A stretch of DNA of 11,690 nt from assembly GCA_002404375.1 (NCBI GenBank), contig DHJO01000046.1, positions 429 to 12,118 of the forward strand, given 5' to 3'. Positions within the stretch are counted from its first letter, which is position 1; every line of letters starts with the position of its first letter. Shown here one piece after another: positions 1 to 6,675 of this stretch. A model generated the notes under the pieces. That model made no database searches. It was not told where the DNA came from and saw only the letters and a program-made list of their open reading frames with translations. The position numbers and the translations under genes are program-made. This stretch comes from Gemmatimonadales bacterium UBA4718. GTDB taxonomy: Bacteria; Gemmatimonadota; Gemmatimonadetes; Gemmatimonadales; Gemmatimonadaceae.

Positions 1-1
1 A

Positions 2-1078
2 GGTCACCAGCGGGATGTTGAATGCGTCGCAGAATCGGATAAAGCGAGCCGCCTTCAGCGATGCGCTGATGTCCAGCACCCCCGCCAGCACGGCGGGTTG
101 ATTGGCCACGACGCCGATGCTGAATCCGCCGAGGTGCGCGAACCCACAGATGATGTTCCCGGCGTACTCCCGGTGCACTTCATAGAACTCCGTATCATCC
201 ACGACGCGCTTGATGACCTCGTGCATGTCGTACGGCTTGTTCGCATTGTCCGGAACGATGTCGAGCAGAGATTCGTCCCGCCTTTCCCGTGAATCGGTCC
301 CCGGACCGCGAGGAGGGTCGCCGATGTTGTTGGAGGGAATGAAACGGAAGAGATCGCGGATGTGCTGGAGACACTCCGGCTCGGAATCGCAGGCAAAATG
401 GGCCACGCCGGACGTCGCCGAGTGCGTGTCTGCACCGCCCAGCTCTTCCATCGTCACGTCCTCGTGCGTCACGGTCTTCACGACGTTCGGACCGGTGACA
501 AACATGTAGGACGTGCCGCGCACCATGTAGATGAAATCCGTGATTGCGGGCGAGTACACCGCGCCGCCCGCGCACGGTCCGAGGATCGCCGAGATCTGTG
601 GCACCACCCCCGAGGCCAGCGTATTGCGCAGAAATATCTCCGCATAGCCGCCGAGCGAAACGACCCCCTCCTGGATCCGTGCTCCCCCGGAATCATTGAG
701 TCCAATTACGGGCGCGCCGTTTCTCATTGCCAGATCCATGATCTTTACGATCTTTTCGGCGAACGACTCGGAGAGCGATCCGCCAAACACCGTGAAATCC
801 TGCGAGAATACATAGACCAGACGGCCATCGATCTTCCCGTGACCGGTGACGACGCCATCGCCATAGAACTTTTGCGCCTCAAGACCGAAATCGGTCGAGC
901 GGTGGACAACAAAGCGGTCCAGCTCAACGAAGGAGCCCTCGTCCAGGAGGAGCTCGAGGCGCTCGCGCGCCGAGAGCTTTCCTTTCTCGTGCTGAGCCTT
1001 GAGGCGCGCCTCGCCGCCGCCCTGTTCGGACTCCGCGCGGCGGCGCCCCAGAAGGTCGAGCTTCTCTCGCATCGTCAT
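2..1078 (-). CDS. pccB: Acyl-CoA (propionyl/methylmalonyl-type) carboxylase, carboxyltransferase beta subunit, 3' end cut off by the window
   Basis: The minus strand encodes 359 continuous residues that run off the left edge; family members are about 510-530 residues long, so roughly 30% is missing. The protein transfers carboxyl from carboxybiotin to an acyl-CoA, usually propionyl-CoA, giving methylmalonyl-CoA in the cytoplasm with a biotinylated alpha subunit not present here. Visible landmarks: an N-terminal [17 protein letters not shown] segment (about residues 34-50), the oxyanion-type GGARIQEG at 131-138, [12 protein letters not shown] at 167-178, and [18 protein letters not shown] at about 211-228, all typical of the crotonase-fold carboxyltransferase. 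The residue that separates propionyl from acetyl preference lies in the missing C-terminal half, so substrate is inferred. The start is ATG at 1078, or two codons later at 1072; neither has a strong ribosome binding site. It is transcribed divergently from the SDR gene. Confidence 0.93.
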   Translation of the reverse strand, partial: MTMREKLDLLGRRRAESEQGGGEARLKAQHEKGKLSARERLELLLDEGSFVELDRFVVHRSTDFGLEAQKFYGDGVVTGHGKIDGRLVYVFSQDFTVFGGSLSESFAEKIVKIMDLAMRNGAPVIGLNDSGGARIQEGVVSLGGYAEIFLRNTLASGVVPQISAILGPCAGGAVYSPAITDFIYMVRGTSYMFVTGPNVVKTVTHEDVTMEELGGADTHSATSGVAHFACDSEPECLQHIRDLFRFIPSNNIGDPPRGPGTDSRERRDESLLDIVPDNANKPYDMHEVIKRVVDDTEFYEVHREYAGNIICGFAHLGGFSIGVVANQPAVLAGVLDISASLKAARFIRFCDAFNIPLVT

Positions 1079-1221
1079 AAGAGCGAAAAGCTAACGCTCA
1101 GTGGAATGAGCATCTAGCGCAGCCGTCCGGGAATCGACAGCGCTCCGGGTGATTCACGAAAACTCTGGCGGCCATTCAGGGGATGCCTCACCTTAGCCTG
1201 GGGCCTGGCACAATGGACAAC

Positions 1222-1227
1222 GGGAGG
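1222..1227 (+). promoter_or_regulatory. Ribosome binding site of the SDR gene
   Basis: GGGAGG lies five bases before the ATG at 1233, a near-consensus Shine-Dalgarno sequence at good spacing. It supports that ATG as the start. No convincing -35/-10 pair stands out in the 154-base divergent intergenic region 1079-1232. Confidence 0.75.
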
Positions 1228-1232
1228 CACAC

Positions 1233-2036
1233 ATGTCACTCAAGGGAAAGCACGCGCTCATCACGGGTAGCTCACGCGGCATAGGCAGGGGGATCGCGCT
1301 CAAGCTCGCGGAGAACGGCGTCAAGGTAGCGATTCACTATGTGCACAACGAAGCAGCGGCGAAGGACACCCTGGAAAAAGTCAGGAAGCGCGGGAGTGAC
1401 GGATTTATTGTTCAGGCCGACGTGACGAAGCCCGAAGACATCAAGGCGATGTTCCGAAAGGTGGCGGACGAATTCGGCGAGCTCGATATCTTCGTCAGCA
1501 ATGCGCGACCGGAGGCGGAGGCGTTCTTCCAGCCGCCAATGGATATCACCCTCGAACAATGGGACACCGCCTTTGATTCCCAGGCGAAGGCGTTTCTCAT
1601 CGGTGTGCGCGAGGCGACACCTCTGATGAAGAATGGCGGAAAGATTCTCGCCATCACCTACGCGGAGGGAAGCCGCACCGGCGGACTCCAACCATGGGTA
1701 GGAATGGGTTCGGCGAAAGCCGCGCTGGAATCGCTCGTTCGCTACTTTGGAGTGGCGCTTGCCAAGCGCGGGATAACGGTCAACGCGATCAGCCCCGGTT
1801 GGACCGAGGACAGCGTGCTCAATTCGCTACCCCAGCAGGTCCAGGATCTCATCACGAACTGGCACGTGCGCGGCTGGACTCCGATGGGACGACTTGGCAC
1901 GCCGGCGGATGTTGCTGACGTTGTGGGCCTGTTCTGTTCTGACGATGCAGGCTGGATCACCGGACAGGTTATTTACGCCGACGGCGGCGCATCGCTGATG
2001 AATCCCGGAGTTCCAACGGAAATTCAAATTGGGTAG
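1233..2036 (+). CDS. Short-chain dehydrogenase/reductase, FabL/FabI-like in active-site layout but with an altered catalytic position
   Basis: A 267-residue Rossmann-fold oxidoreductase of normal length for classical SDRs. The cofactor loop TGSSRGIGRG is at 11-20, with Arg15 suggesting NADP(H); NAR at 90-92 stands where SDRs usually have NAG. Lys162 lies in GMGSAKAALE, followed by RGITVNAISPG and the C-terminal GQVIYADGGASL. The residue four before Lys162, the Tyr of the classical YxxxK motif, is Met158. The surrounding pattern instead matches the Y-x6-K enoyl-ACP reductases FabI and FabL, yet the residue seven before Lys is Trp155. Tyr143 is the nearest upstream Tyr. From family knowledge it would be an NAD(P)H-dependent reductase, perhaps of enoyl-ACP in fatty acid synthesis or of another carbonyl or enoyl substrate; actual activity is uncertain. 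It stands alone, with its own terminator. Confidence 0.9.
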   Translation: MSLKGKHALITGSSRGIGRGIALKLAENGVKVAIHYVHNEAAAKDTLEKVRKRGSDGFIVQADVTKPEDIKAMFRKVADEFGELDIFVSNARPEAEAFFQPPMDITLEQWDTAFDSQAKAFLIGVREATPLMKNGGKILAITYAEGSRTGGLQPWVGMGSAKAALESLVRYFGVALAKRGITVNAISPGWTEDSVLNSLPQQVQDLITNWHVRGWTPMGRLGTPADVADVVGLFCSDDAGWITGQVIYADGGASLMNPGVPTEIQIG

Positions 2037-2088
2037 TCGGCGCTTGAAGGAAATCACGAGGCGATTCGAAAGCAGCAACAATCACGAG

Positions 2089-2124
2089 GTGCGACCCGTG
2101 AAAGTGGGTCGCACTGTTATTGTT
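2089..2124 (+). terminator. Hairpin terminator after the SDR gene
   Basis: GTGCGACCC (2089-2097) and GGGTCGCAC (2106-2114) form a perfect 9-base-pair stem around an 8-base loop. A T-rich stretch, TGTTATTGTT, follows directly. It lies 52 bases past the SDR stop and before the HNH gene, so it probably ends the SDR transcript. The T tract is interrupted, so efficiency is uncertain. Confidence 0.7.
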
Positions 2125-2162
2125 ATGAACGCTCCTGATCGGCATCAACATACCCGTCCAAC

Positions 2163-2612
2163 TTGACACCATCACGAAAAAGATCACGCAAGCCGCGTAA
2201 GCGCGCAGGGCGTCGACCGGCCCAGCAACACACGTCGCTGCCAACGAGCCGCAACGCCTATATGGAAACGCGTCAGTGGCTGCTCGATCAGCACGGCCCC
2301 GTCTGCGCCTATTGCGAGCGGCGAGTCAGCGCGAAGGCGATCACCATGGATCACGTGACGCCGAGAAAGGGGAAGACTGCATACGACCGCCGGGACAACC
2401 TGGTGCTCGCGTGTCCGGCGTGCAACGCCCTCAAGGCCGACCAGCCATTCCTTGCTTTTCTGCTGGGTCGAAGGACTCGCGCGGCAAGTCTGCTTCGGTA
2501 CGGTGGGCACTTGAGTCCGATGCTTCTCGATCTTGCCAAAGAGATTGCGGGTCCGGAGGCGGCGGCGCGCGCGGCGCGGCTCGCGGATCCGGATTACCCG
2601 TATCTCGACTAG
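2163..2612 (+). CDS. HNH endonuclease domain protein
   Basis: A small protein of 149 residues with a compact HNH (His-Me finger) nuclease domain. From the TTG start, Cys48-x2-Cys51 and Cys84-x2-Cys87 should hold a structural zinc. Asp63-His64 (in TMDHVTPR) supplies the catalytic His, and Asn79 in RRDNLVLACPACN completes the motif. Such proteins cleave or nick DNA, but this subgroup of stand-alone HNH proteins has no fixed role. The start is unclear: TTG at 2163 gives a very basic N-terminus (SRKRSRKPRKRAGRR) suited to binding nucleic acid, whereas ATG at 2262 gives 116 residues and still keeps the whole domain. Neither has a clear Shine-Dalgarno sequence. No methyltransferase or restriction partner is adjacent, so a restriction-modification role is not supported. 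It converges on the topoisomerase gene, and the two stop codons share the tetranucleotide CTAG. Confidence 0.85.
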   Translation: MTPSRKRSRKPRKRAGRRPAQQHTSLPTSRNAYMETRQWLLDQHGPVCAYCERRVSAKAITMDHVTPRKGKTAYDRRDNLVLACPACNALKADQPFLAFLLGRRTRAASLLRYGGHLSPMLLDLAKEIAGPEAAARAARLADPDYPYLD

Positions 2613-3784
2613 GAGTCGGTAGGGTCCGTCTCGTTCGGGTCGCCCGACGGTGGAACCGTCGCTTGCGCCGGCTCCGTCTCGGCGCTAACCGCATAGGTCG
2701 CCTTTTCGGCTGAGGATTTCCTGTAGCGGCTCGCGGCGAAGCGCCGCTTTGCCGGCTTGAGCCTCGCTTTCAGGAAATTCAACACGTCCAGCTCGTGCTG
2801 ACGCAGGGCCGGACCGCGCGGCTTGCGGGCGCTCCACTTCCGCTCCGGGAGGGGCGGAAGAACCGACCCCTCGAGGTACGCCTCGATCAGCGCGGGGTGG
2901 ATGTAGTATTTCCGGCACACGCTTCTGGTATTGCCCAATCGCTTTGCCGTCAGGTCTACGGCTGCGATAATGTTTCGATCGGCTTCGCGCTTGGTCTCGG
3001 CAGGGCCCGTTTTTCGGAGCGCCTCGGCCGCGAGCATCGTTCCGGCCCAGGTACGGAAGTCCTTCGCCGAAATGTCGCGCCCGGTGATGTCCTGCAGGTA
3101 TGCGTTGACGTCCTCGGCCTGGACGGTCTGTCGCTTTCCATCGTCGTCGAGATACTTGAAGAGCTCCTCTCCGCGCAGCTCCTGGCACCGCTGCACGATG
3201 CGCGCGATCCGCTTGTCGGTGACCGCGACGGCGTGCTGGATTCCGCTCTTGCCGCGAAACTCGAAACGCATCTCGGATCCGACTACGGCGACGTGCCGAC
3301 GCCGGAAGGTCGTGAGGCCATAGGACTTGTTCGCCTTGGCGTATTCATCGGAGCCGATGCGAATGAGCGTGGTCTCGAGCAACCAAACGACGGTGGCCAT
3401 GATCTTTTCCCGCGTGAACCCGGGCAGCTCGATGTCGCTCTCCACGCGCTCGCGGATCTTCCACAGCACGTCGCTCAGCTCGAACATGCGCTCGAACTTG
3501 GTCCCGTCGCGATGCTTCCGAAAACCAGGATGATAGCGGTACTGCTTACGGCCACGGCCGTCGCGTGCGGTGACCTGTAGATGCCCGTCCTCGTGCGGAC
3601 AGATCCACACCTCAGTCCACGCGGGTGGGATCACCAGCGAGCGGAATCGTTGCAGTTGCTCGGGCGCGCGAATGATCTGGCCGTCGGGGTCGATGTACCT
3701 GAACCCCCGGCCGTGCCGCTCCCTGCGGATCCCCGGCATGGCATCGTTGACGTACCGGAGTCCCGCGGCAGCCGCGGTCTCCAT
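2609..3784 (-). CDS. Bacterial DNA topoisomerase IB
   Basis: A type IB topoisomerase, which relaxes supercoils by nicking one strand through a 3'-phosphotyrosine, allowing rotation and religating. From ATG 3784 it has 391 residues. The N-terminal DNA-clamp domain carries PGIRRERHGRGFRYIDPDG and the signature IPPAWTEVWICP. The catalytic set is Arg142 (in LIRIGSDEYAKAN), Lys179 (GKSGIQ), Arg244 (DFRTWAGT), Asn285 and Tyr294 (CRKYYIHP). As I recall the Deinococcus radiodurans enzyme, its catalytic residues are Arg137, Lys174, Arg239, Asn280 and Tyr289, which is the same set shifted by five. The C-terminus has a basic stretch and then an acidic, low-complexity tail of about 40 residues. An in-frame GTG at 3832 would add 16 residues. 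GGAGGAGG sits between the two candidate starts, too far from the ATG, so the start is open. No Ku or LigD gene is adjacent. Confidence 0.95.
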   Translation of the reverse strand: METAAAAGLRYVNDAMPGIRRERHGRGFRYIDPDGQIIRAPEQLQRFRSLVIPPAWTEVWICPHEDGHLQVTARDGRGRKQYRYHPGFRKHRDGTKFERMFELSDVLWKIRERVESDIELPGFTREKIMATVVWLLETTLIRIGSDEYAKANKSYGLTTFRRRHVAVVGSEMRFEFRGKSGIQHAVAVTDKRIARIVQRCQELRGEELFKYLDDDGKRQTVQAEDVNAYLQDITGRDISAKDFRTWAGTMLAAEALRKTGPAETKREADRNIIAAVDLTAKRLGNTRSVCRKYYIHPALIEAYLEGSVLPPLPERKWSARKPRGPALRQHELDVLNFLKARLKPAKRRFAASRYRKSSAEKATYAVSAETEPAQATVPPSGDPNETDPTDS

Positions 3785-3815
3785 ATACTCGTGAGAAATT
3801 GATTGTCCCAGCTTG

Positions 3816-3823
3816 CCTCCTCC
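3816..3823 (-). promoter_or_regulatory. Shine-Dalgarno-like GGAGGAGG upstream of the topoisomerase ATG
   Basis: A strong GGAGGAGG on the minus strand lies about 31 bases before the ATG at 3784 and just inside the possible GTG-started extension. The only codon at ribosome-binding distance is an in-frame CTG at 3811. It may be chance, or it may mark translation from a rare start. It is the main reason the N-terminus of the topoisomerase cannot be fixed from sequence alone. Confidence 0.3.
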
Positions 3824-4075
3824 AACGCGCACGCTTGATGATCACGCCTCCGGCCGCGGGCCTGAGAGGCGGGGCGTCGTGTATGGACGCTAGAGGCGCG
3901 TCCCGGCAACGAGTTATGCGCTGGAAAAAACGCTCAGCTTCGCCTATAGCCACTCGACGGGACTAGACGGGCGTTTCCATGGACTGGCACCGGGCGGGAT
4001 TAGGTAGCGAAACCGGTGGCGAGCCCAGTGTCCGTGCGTACTATTCGTTGAGGGGCAAACGCAGGAAAGTCAACG

Positions 4076-4082
4076 AAGGAGG
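4076..4082 (+). promoter_or_regulatory. Ribosome binding site fixing the DUF899 start
   Basis: AAGGAGG, a full-consensus Shine-Dalgarno sequence, lies four bases before the ATG at 4087. The upstream in-frame ATG at 3979 has nothing comparable, so 4087 is chosen as the start. Confidence 0.85.
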
Positions 4083-4086
4083 CTGG

Positions 4087-4785
4087 ATGAGCACCCCGCG
4101 CCACCAAGTTCGATTCCCAGGAGAATCTCCCTCCTATCGCGCCGCGCGCAACAAATTGCTCGACGCGGAAATCGAGATGCGACGAGCGGTCGAAGCCGTC
4201 GCGGCGCAGCGACGCACCCTCCCGCTCGGCGGAGAGATTCCCGAGGATTACCGCTTCCAGGAAGTTGCAGGAGCCGCCGGCAATGAGAAGCTGCGAACGG
4301 TGAGAATCTCGGAACTGTTCGCGGGAGGAATGAATTCGCTCATTATCTACAGCTTCATGTACGGGCCGGAGATGGCGCGCCCCTGTCCGTTGTGCACGTC
4401 AATCCTCGACGCGCTCGATGGCGAAGCACCTCACGTCGTGCAACGGACAAACTTGGCGATCGTAGCGAAGTCTCCAATCAAGCGGATTCGCGAGTTCGCC
4501 GCCGCGCGTGGATGGCGAAACCTGCGACTGTTATCGTCGGAGGGGACCACCTACAACCACGATTACCAGGGCGAGAATTCAGCCGGCGACCAGATGCCTG
4601 CGCTCAATGTGTTCGTACGGCGTGGTGAAAAGATCTACCATACGTACTCCACCGAGCTGCTCTTCGCCCCGTCGGAGCCCGGACAGGACGGCAGGCACGT
4701 GGACATGATCTGGCCCCTCTGGAATCTCTTCGACTTCACGCCGGAAGGTCGAGGGGAGAAGTGGATCCCCAAGCTTTCCTACTAA
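4087..4785 (+). CDS. DUF899 family protein, thioredoxin-like fold
   Basis: A 232-residue soluble protein that I recognise as DUF899, a thioredoxin-superfamily group of unproven function common in soil bacteria. Family landmarks in order: an N-terminal helix with RNKLLDAEIEMRRAVEAVAAQ (21-41), a RISELFAGGMNSLIIYSFMYGPE stretch (73-95, the start of the thioredoxin core), Cys100-Pro-Leu-Cys103, the SPIKRIREFAAARGWRNLRLLSSEG segment (129-153) and YHTYST at 184-189. The CPLC pair is placed like a CxxC redox site, but redox activity is an inference. There is no signal peptide, so it should be cytoplasmic. The start at 4087 follows AAGGAGG. Its TAA stop overlaps the TAG stop of the convergent MFS gene by four bases. 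No neighbour suggests a pathway. Confidence 0.88.
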   Translation: MSTPRHQVRFPGESPSYRAARNKLLDAEIEMRRAVEAVAAQRRTLPLGGEIPEDYRFQEVAGAAGNEKLRTVRISELFAGGMNSLIIYSFMYGPEMARPCPLCTSILDALDGEAPHVVQRTNLAIVAKSPIKRIREFAAARGWRNLRLLSSEGTTYNHDYQGENSAGDQMPALNVFVRRGEKIYHTYSTELLFAPSEPGQDGRHVDMIWPLWNLFDFTPEGRGEKWIPKLSY

Positions 4786-6014
4786 TCCAGCACGTCGAGC
4801 TTCCTCAATGGCGGAAGCTTCCAGGCGGTGACGCCGACCACTCCGAGCGTCATGATACCTCCGAAAATCACCGATCGAACTGTCCCGAGCAGCTTTGCCG
4901 CGACTCCTGATTCGAACGAACCGATCTCGTTCGACGATCCAATGAAAATCTGATTCACGGCGGACACTCGTCCGAGCATGTGCTGCGGCGCACGCAGCGT
5001 AAGCAGAGTCGATCGGATCACAACGCTGACGTTGTCCAGCATTCCGCTAATGAGCAACAGCGCAAGCGACAGCCAGAACGAGTGCGACAGGGCGAATAGG
5101 ATCCAGCACGCTCCGAATCCCCCGACACAAAGGAAAAGCGTGGGACCGGCGTTTCTCAGTCGGCGATGCAGGAGCAGCACGGATACGATTACCGCGCCGG
5201 CCGCAGGCGCGGCGCGAAGAATCCCCAACCCCTGAGGGCCGATGTGAAGAATCTCGGATGAAAAGATTGGGAGTAATGCCGGAGCGCCTCCAAACAGCAC
5301 CGAGAACAAGTCGAGGACCTGAGCACCGAGCAGTTCTGGCTGTGTCAGGAGAAAACGCATCCCGATCGTGAGGTTCTCCCCAATGCTACCCTCGCCGGCG
5401 ACAACAGGATGCCGCGTATACGCGATCCGCGCGAACAGACCCAGCGCTATCGCGCAAAGCACCGACTCGAAGATGTAGGCAAGCCGCGGCCCGGAGAATC
5501 CATAGATCACTCCCCCGAGAGCCGGACCGACGACCGCGGCGAACTGCCAGAGCGAAGAGCGCCACGTCACCGCGTTCGCGTATGTCTCCCGCGGCACGAT
5601 ATCCGCCCCGAGCGCGGTCCGCGCCGGTTGGAAGAAGCTTCTGGCGAGCCCGCTCATGCCTACGACCCCGTAAATCGGCCACACTCTCCCGGCAAGAAAC
5701 AAGTCGGAGCGGAGGGTGAGGGCTAGAAGCGCAAATCCGCACAGCATCTGAACGCCAATAGCAACGAGCGATAGAGTTTTCCGGTTGTGGCGGTCGGCGA
5801 CGTGCCCTGCGTAGAGGGCTGCGCCGATGAACGGGAGCGCCTCCGCGAGCCCCACGATTCCAAGAGAAAGCGGGTCTTTGGTGAGGGCGTACACCTGCCA
5901 GGCAACCACGGTCGCCTGGATTTGCGTGCCCAGCGTTACGGCGACGAGACTCGCGACGTACCAGCGAAAATTGGGATTGCGAAGTGATACGTACGGGTCG
6001 TGTCGCTCTGCCAT
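4782..6014 (-). CDS. Major facilitator superfamily exporter, EntS/MFS_3-like
   Basis: A 410-residue integral membrane protein, normal size for a 12-helix major facilitator. Hydrophobic segments run almost end to end, with short polar loops. The conserved loop between helices 2 and 3 reads AGHVADRHNRK (69-79), matching the G-x3-D-R-x2-R-K motif A. The N-terminal SLRNPNFRWYVASLVAVTLGTQ and the FFQPARTALGADIVP region are typical of the EntS-like (MFS_3) group that includes siderophore and drug exporters. Substrate cannot be read from sequence, and no siderophore or antibiotic biosynthesis gene is next to it. The start ATG at 6014 is preceded directly by GAGGGA, with shorter than usual spacing. 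It is divergent from the DinB-like gene and convergent with the DUF899 gene, sharing four bases at the stops. Confidence 0.92.
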   Translation of the reverse strand: MAERHDPYVSLRNPNFRWYVASLVAVTLGTQIQATVVAWQVYALTKDPLSLGIVGLAEALPFIGAALYAGHVADRHNRKTLSLVAIGVQMLCGFALLALTLRSDLFLAGRVWPIYGVVGMSGLARSFFQPARTALGADIVPRETYANAVTWRSSLWQFAAVVGPALGGVIYGFSGPRLAYIFESVLCAIALGLFARIAYTRHPVVAGEGSIGENLTIGMRFLLTQPELLGAQVLDLFSVLFGGAPALLPIFSSEILHIGPQGLGILRAAPAAGAVIVSVLLLHRRLRNAGPTLFLCVGGFGACWILFALSHSFWLSLALLLISGMLDNVSVVIRSTLLTLRAPQHMLGRVSAVNQIFIGSSNEIGSFESGVAAKLLGTVRSVIFGGIMTLGVVGVTAWKLPPLRKLDVLD

Positions 6015-6133
6015 TCCCTCGGGGACTAGATTTCAGGAAGCCGGATGATACGCACGCCTGACCCGCTGGGCAATCATCGGGTGGCGCGCTGTGGCGGATC
6101 GCATTCTATTTCTCCCTGTACACGCGAATCCGC

Positions 6134-6140
6134 GGGAGGA
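6134..6140 (+). promoter_or_regulatory. Ribosome binding site fixing the DinB-like start
   Basis: GGGAGGA lies four bases before GTG 6145, close to consensus and at good spacing. The earlier in-frame GTG at 6091 has no such sequence, so 6145 is the preferred start. Confidence 0.8.
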
Positions 6141-6144
6141 TCGA

Positions 6145-6669
6145 GTGGCAGCCTCGGCGACAGTCAAGCCAGAGAAGGGCGAGTTTCTTCCCTATTACGG
6201 GACGTACATCGATCTCGTCGGAAGCGGTGATGTTCTCGCCACGCTCTCCACGCAAATGGCCGAGACTCAAGCGCTGCTTCGCAGCCTTCCCGCATCGGTG
6301 GCGACCTATCGGTACGCGCCCGACAAGTGGAGCGTCAACGAGGTGGTCGGACATCTCATCGACAGTGAGCGGATCTTTGCGGCACGCGCGCTCCGCTTTG
6401 CCCGAAGCGATCCCACCCCACTCCCCGGCTTCGAGCAGGACGACTACGTAAGCAATTCCAGCTTCGACCGCTATCCCCTCGGCGAGCTTGCATCAGAGCT
6501 CGGAAGCGTGCGCGAGTCGACGATTTTCCTGTTCAAGCATCTTCAGGAGGACGCGTGGATGCGACGCGGGATAGCGAACGGCGCAGAGGTATCAGTCAGG
6601 GCCCTTGCTTACATCATTGCGGGCCATGAGCTGCACCACCGGGAGATTTTGCGAGCCCGCTATTTGTAG
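6145..6669 (+). CDS. DinB-fold (DinB/DUF664-like) putative metalloenzyme
   Basis: A 174-residue protein with the DinB four-helix-bundle pattern. The opening EFLPYYGTYIDLV (13-25) is typical of a subgroup found in Bacteroidota, Acidobacteriota and Gemmatimonadota. The likely metal ligands are His70, in KWSVNEVVGHLIDSERIF (61-78), and His161 and His165 in GHELHHREILR. These match the usual three-His site, with a zinc or nickel ion in characterised members. Relatives include thiol-dependent transferases such as bacillithiol or mycothiol S-transferases, but many are uncharacterised, so no reaction is assigned. There is no signal peptide. The GTG at 6145 is chosen because of the preceding GGGAGGA; a GTG at 6091 would add 18 residues not typical of the family. 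The gene ends six bases from the stop of the convergent PAS-receiver gene. Confidence 0.88.
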   Translation: MAASATVKPEKGEFLPYYGTYIDLVGSGDVLATLSTQMAETQALLRSLPASVATYRYAPDKWSVNEVVGHLIDSERIFAARALRFARSDPTPLPGFEQDDYVSNSSFDRYPLGELASELGSVRESTIFLFKHLQEDAWMRRGIANGAEVSVRALAYIIAGHELHHREILRARYL

Positions 6670-6675
6670 CGGAGC

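Larger units (their letters stand above)
3785..4086. other. 302-base intergenic region between divergent topoisomerase and DUF899 genes
   Basis: No supported gene. It must hold the promoters of both flanking genes, but I see no convincing -35/-10 pair; TATAGC near 3943-3948 is the nearest thing to a -10 box for the plus strand. One GC-rich inverted repeat is present: CGCCTC (3845-3850) pairs with GAGGCG (3866-3871), and GGCC (3852-3855) with GGCC (3859-3862) inside it. No T tract follows, so it is not an obvious terminator. The DUF899 reading frame stays open upstream to 3979, but the ribosome binding site argues against that longer form. Confidence 0.5.

Noticed and set aside
1075..1113. Twelve-codon minus-strand frame ([12 protein letters not shown]) whose stop overlaps the ATG at 1078, possible leader peptide
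   Set aside because: It has no ribosome binding site, attenuator hairpin or amino-acid-rich run. The overlap can arise by chance.
362..1117. Plus-strand open frame of 251 codons
   Set aside because: It lies antisense to the carboxyltransferase gene, whose protein has clear family motifs. The frame is open because of codon bias on the other strand, and its own sequence shows no domain.
2163..2168. TTGACA, a perfect -35 box, at the putative HNH start
   Set aside because: No -10-like hexamer lies 16-18 bases downstream. The TTG also serves as a possible start codon, so a promoter cannot be supported.
2163..2612. Restriction-modification or homing role for the HNH gene
   Set aside because: There is no methyltransferase, specificity subunit, intron or intein nearby. 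The domain alone does not support such a role.
2795..3580. Plus-strand open frame of 261 codons
   Set aside because: Antisense to the topoisomerase IB gene, with a low-complexity Arg/Leu/Gly-rich translation. A shadow frame.
3979..4086. N-terminal extension of the DUF899 protein from ATG 3979
   Set aside because: AAGGAGG four bases before ATG 4087 fixes the start. The extension is not like the family and looks like translated intergenic DNA.
5409..5726. Plus-strand open frame of 105 codons
   Set aside because: Antisense to the MFS gene, very Arg/Pro-rich, with no ribosome binding site or domain.
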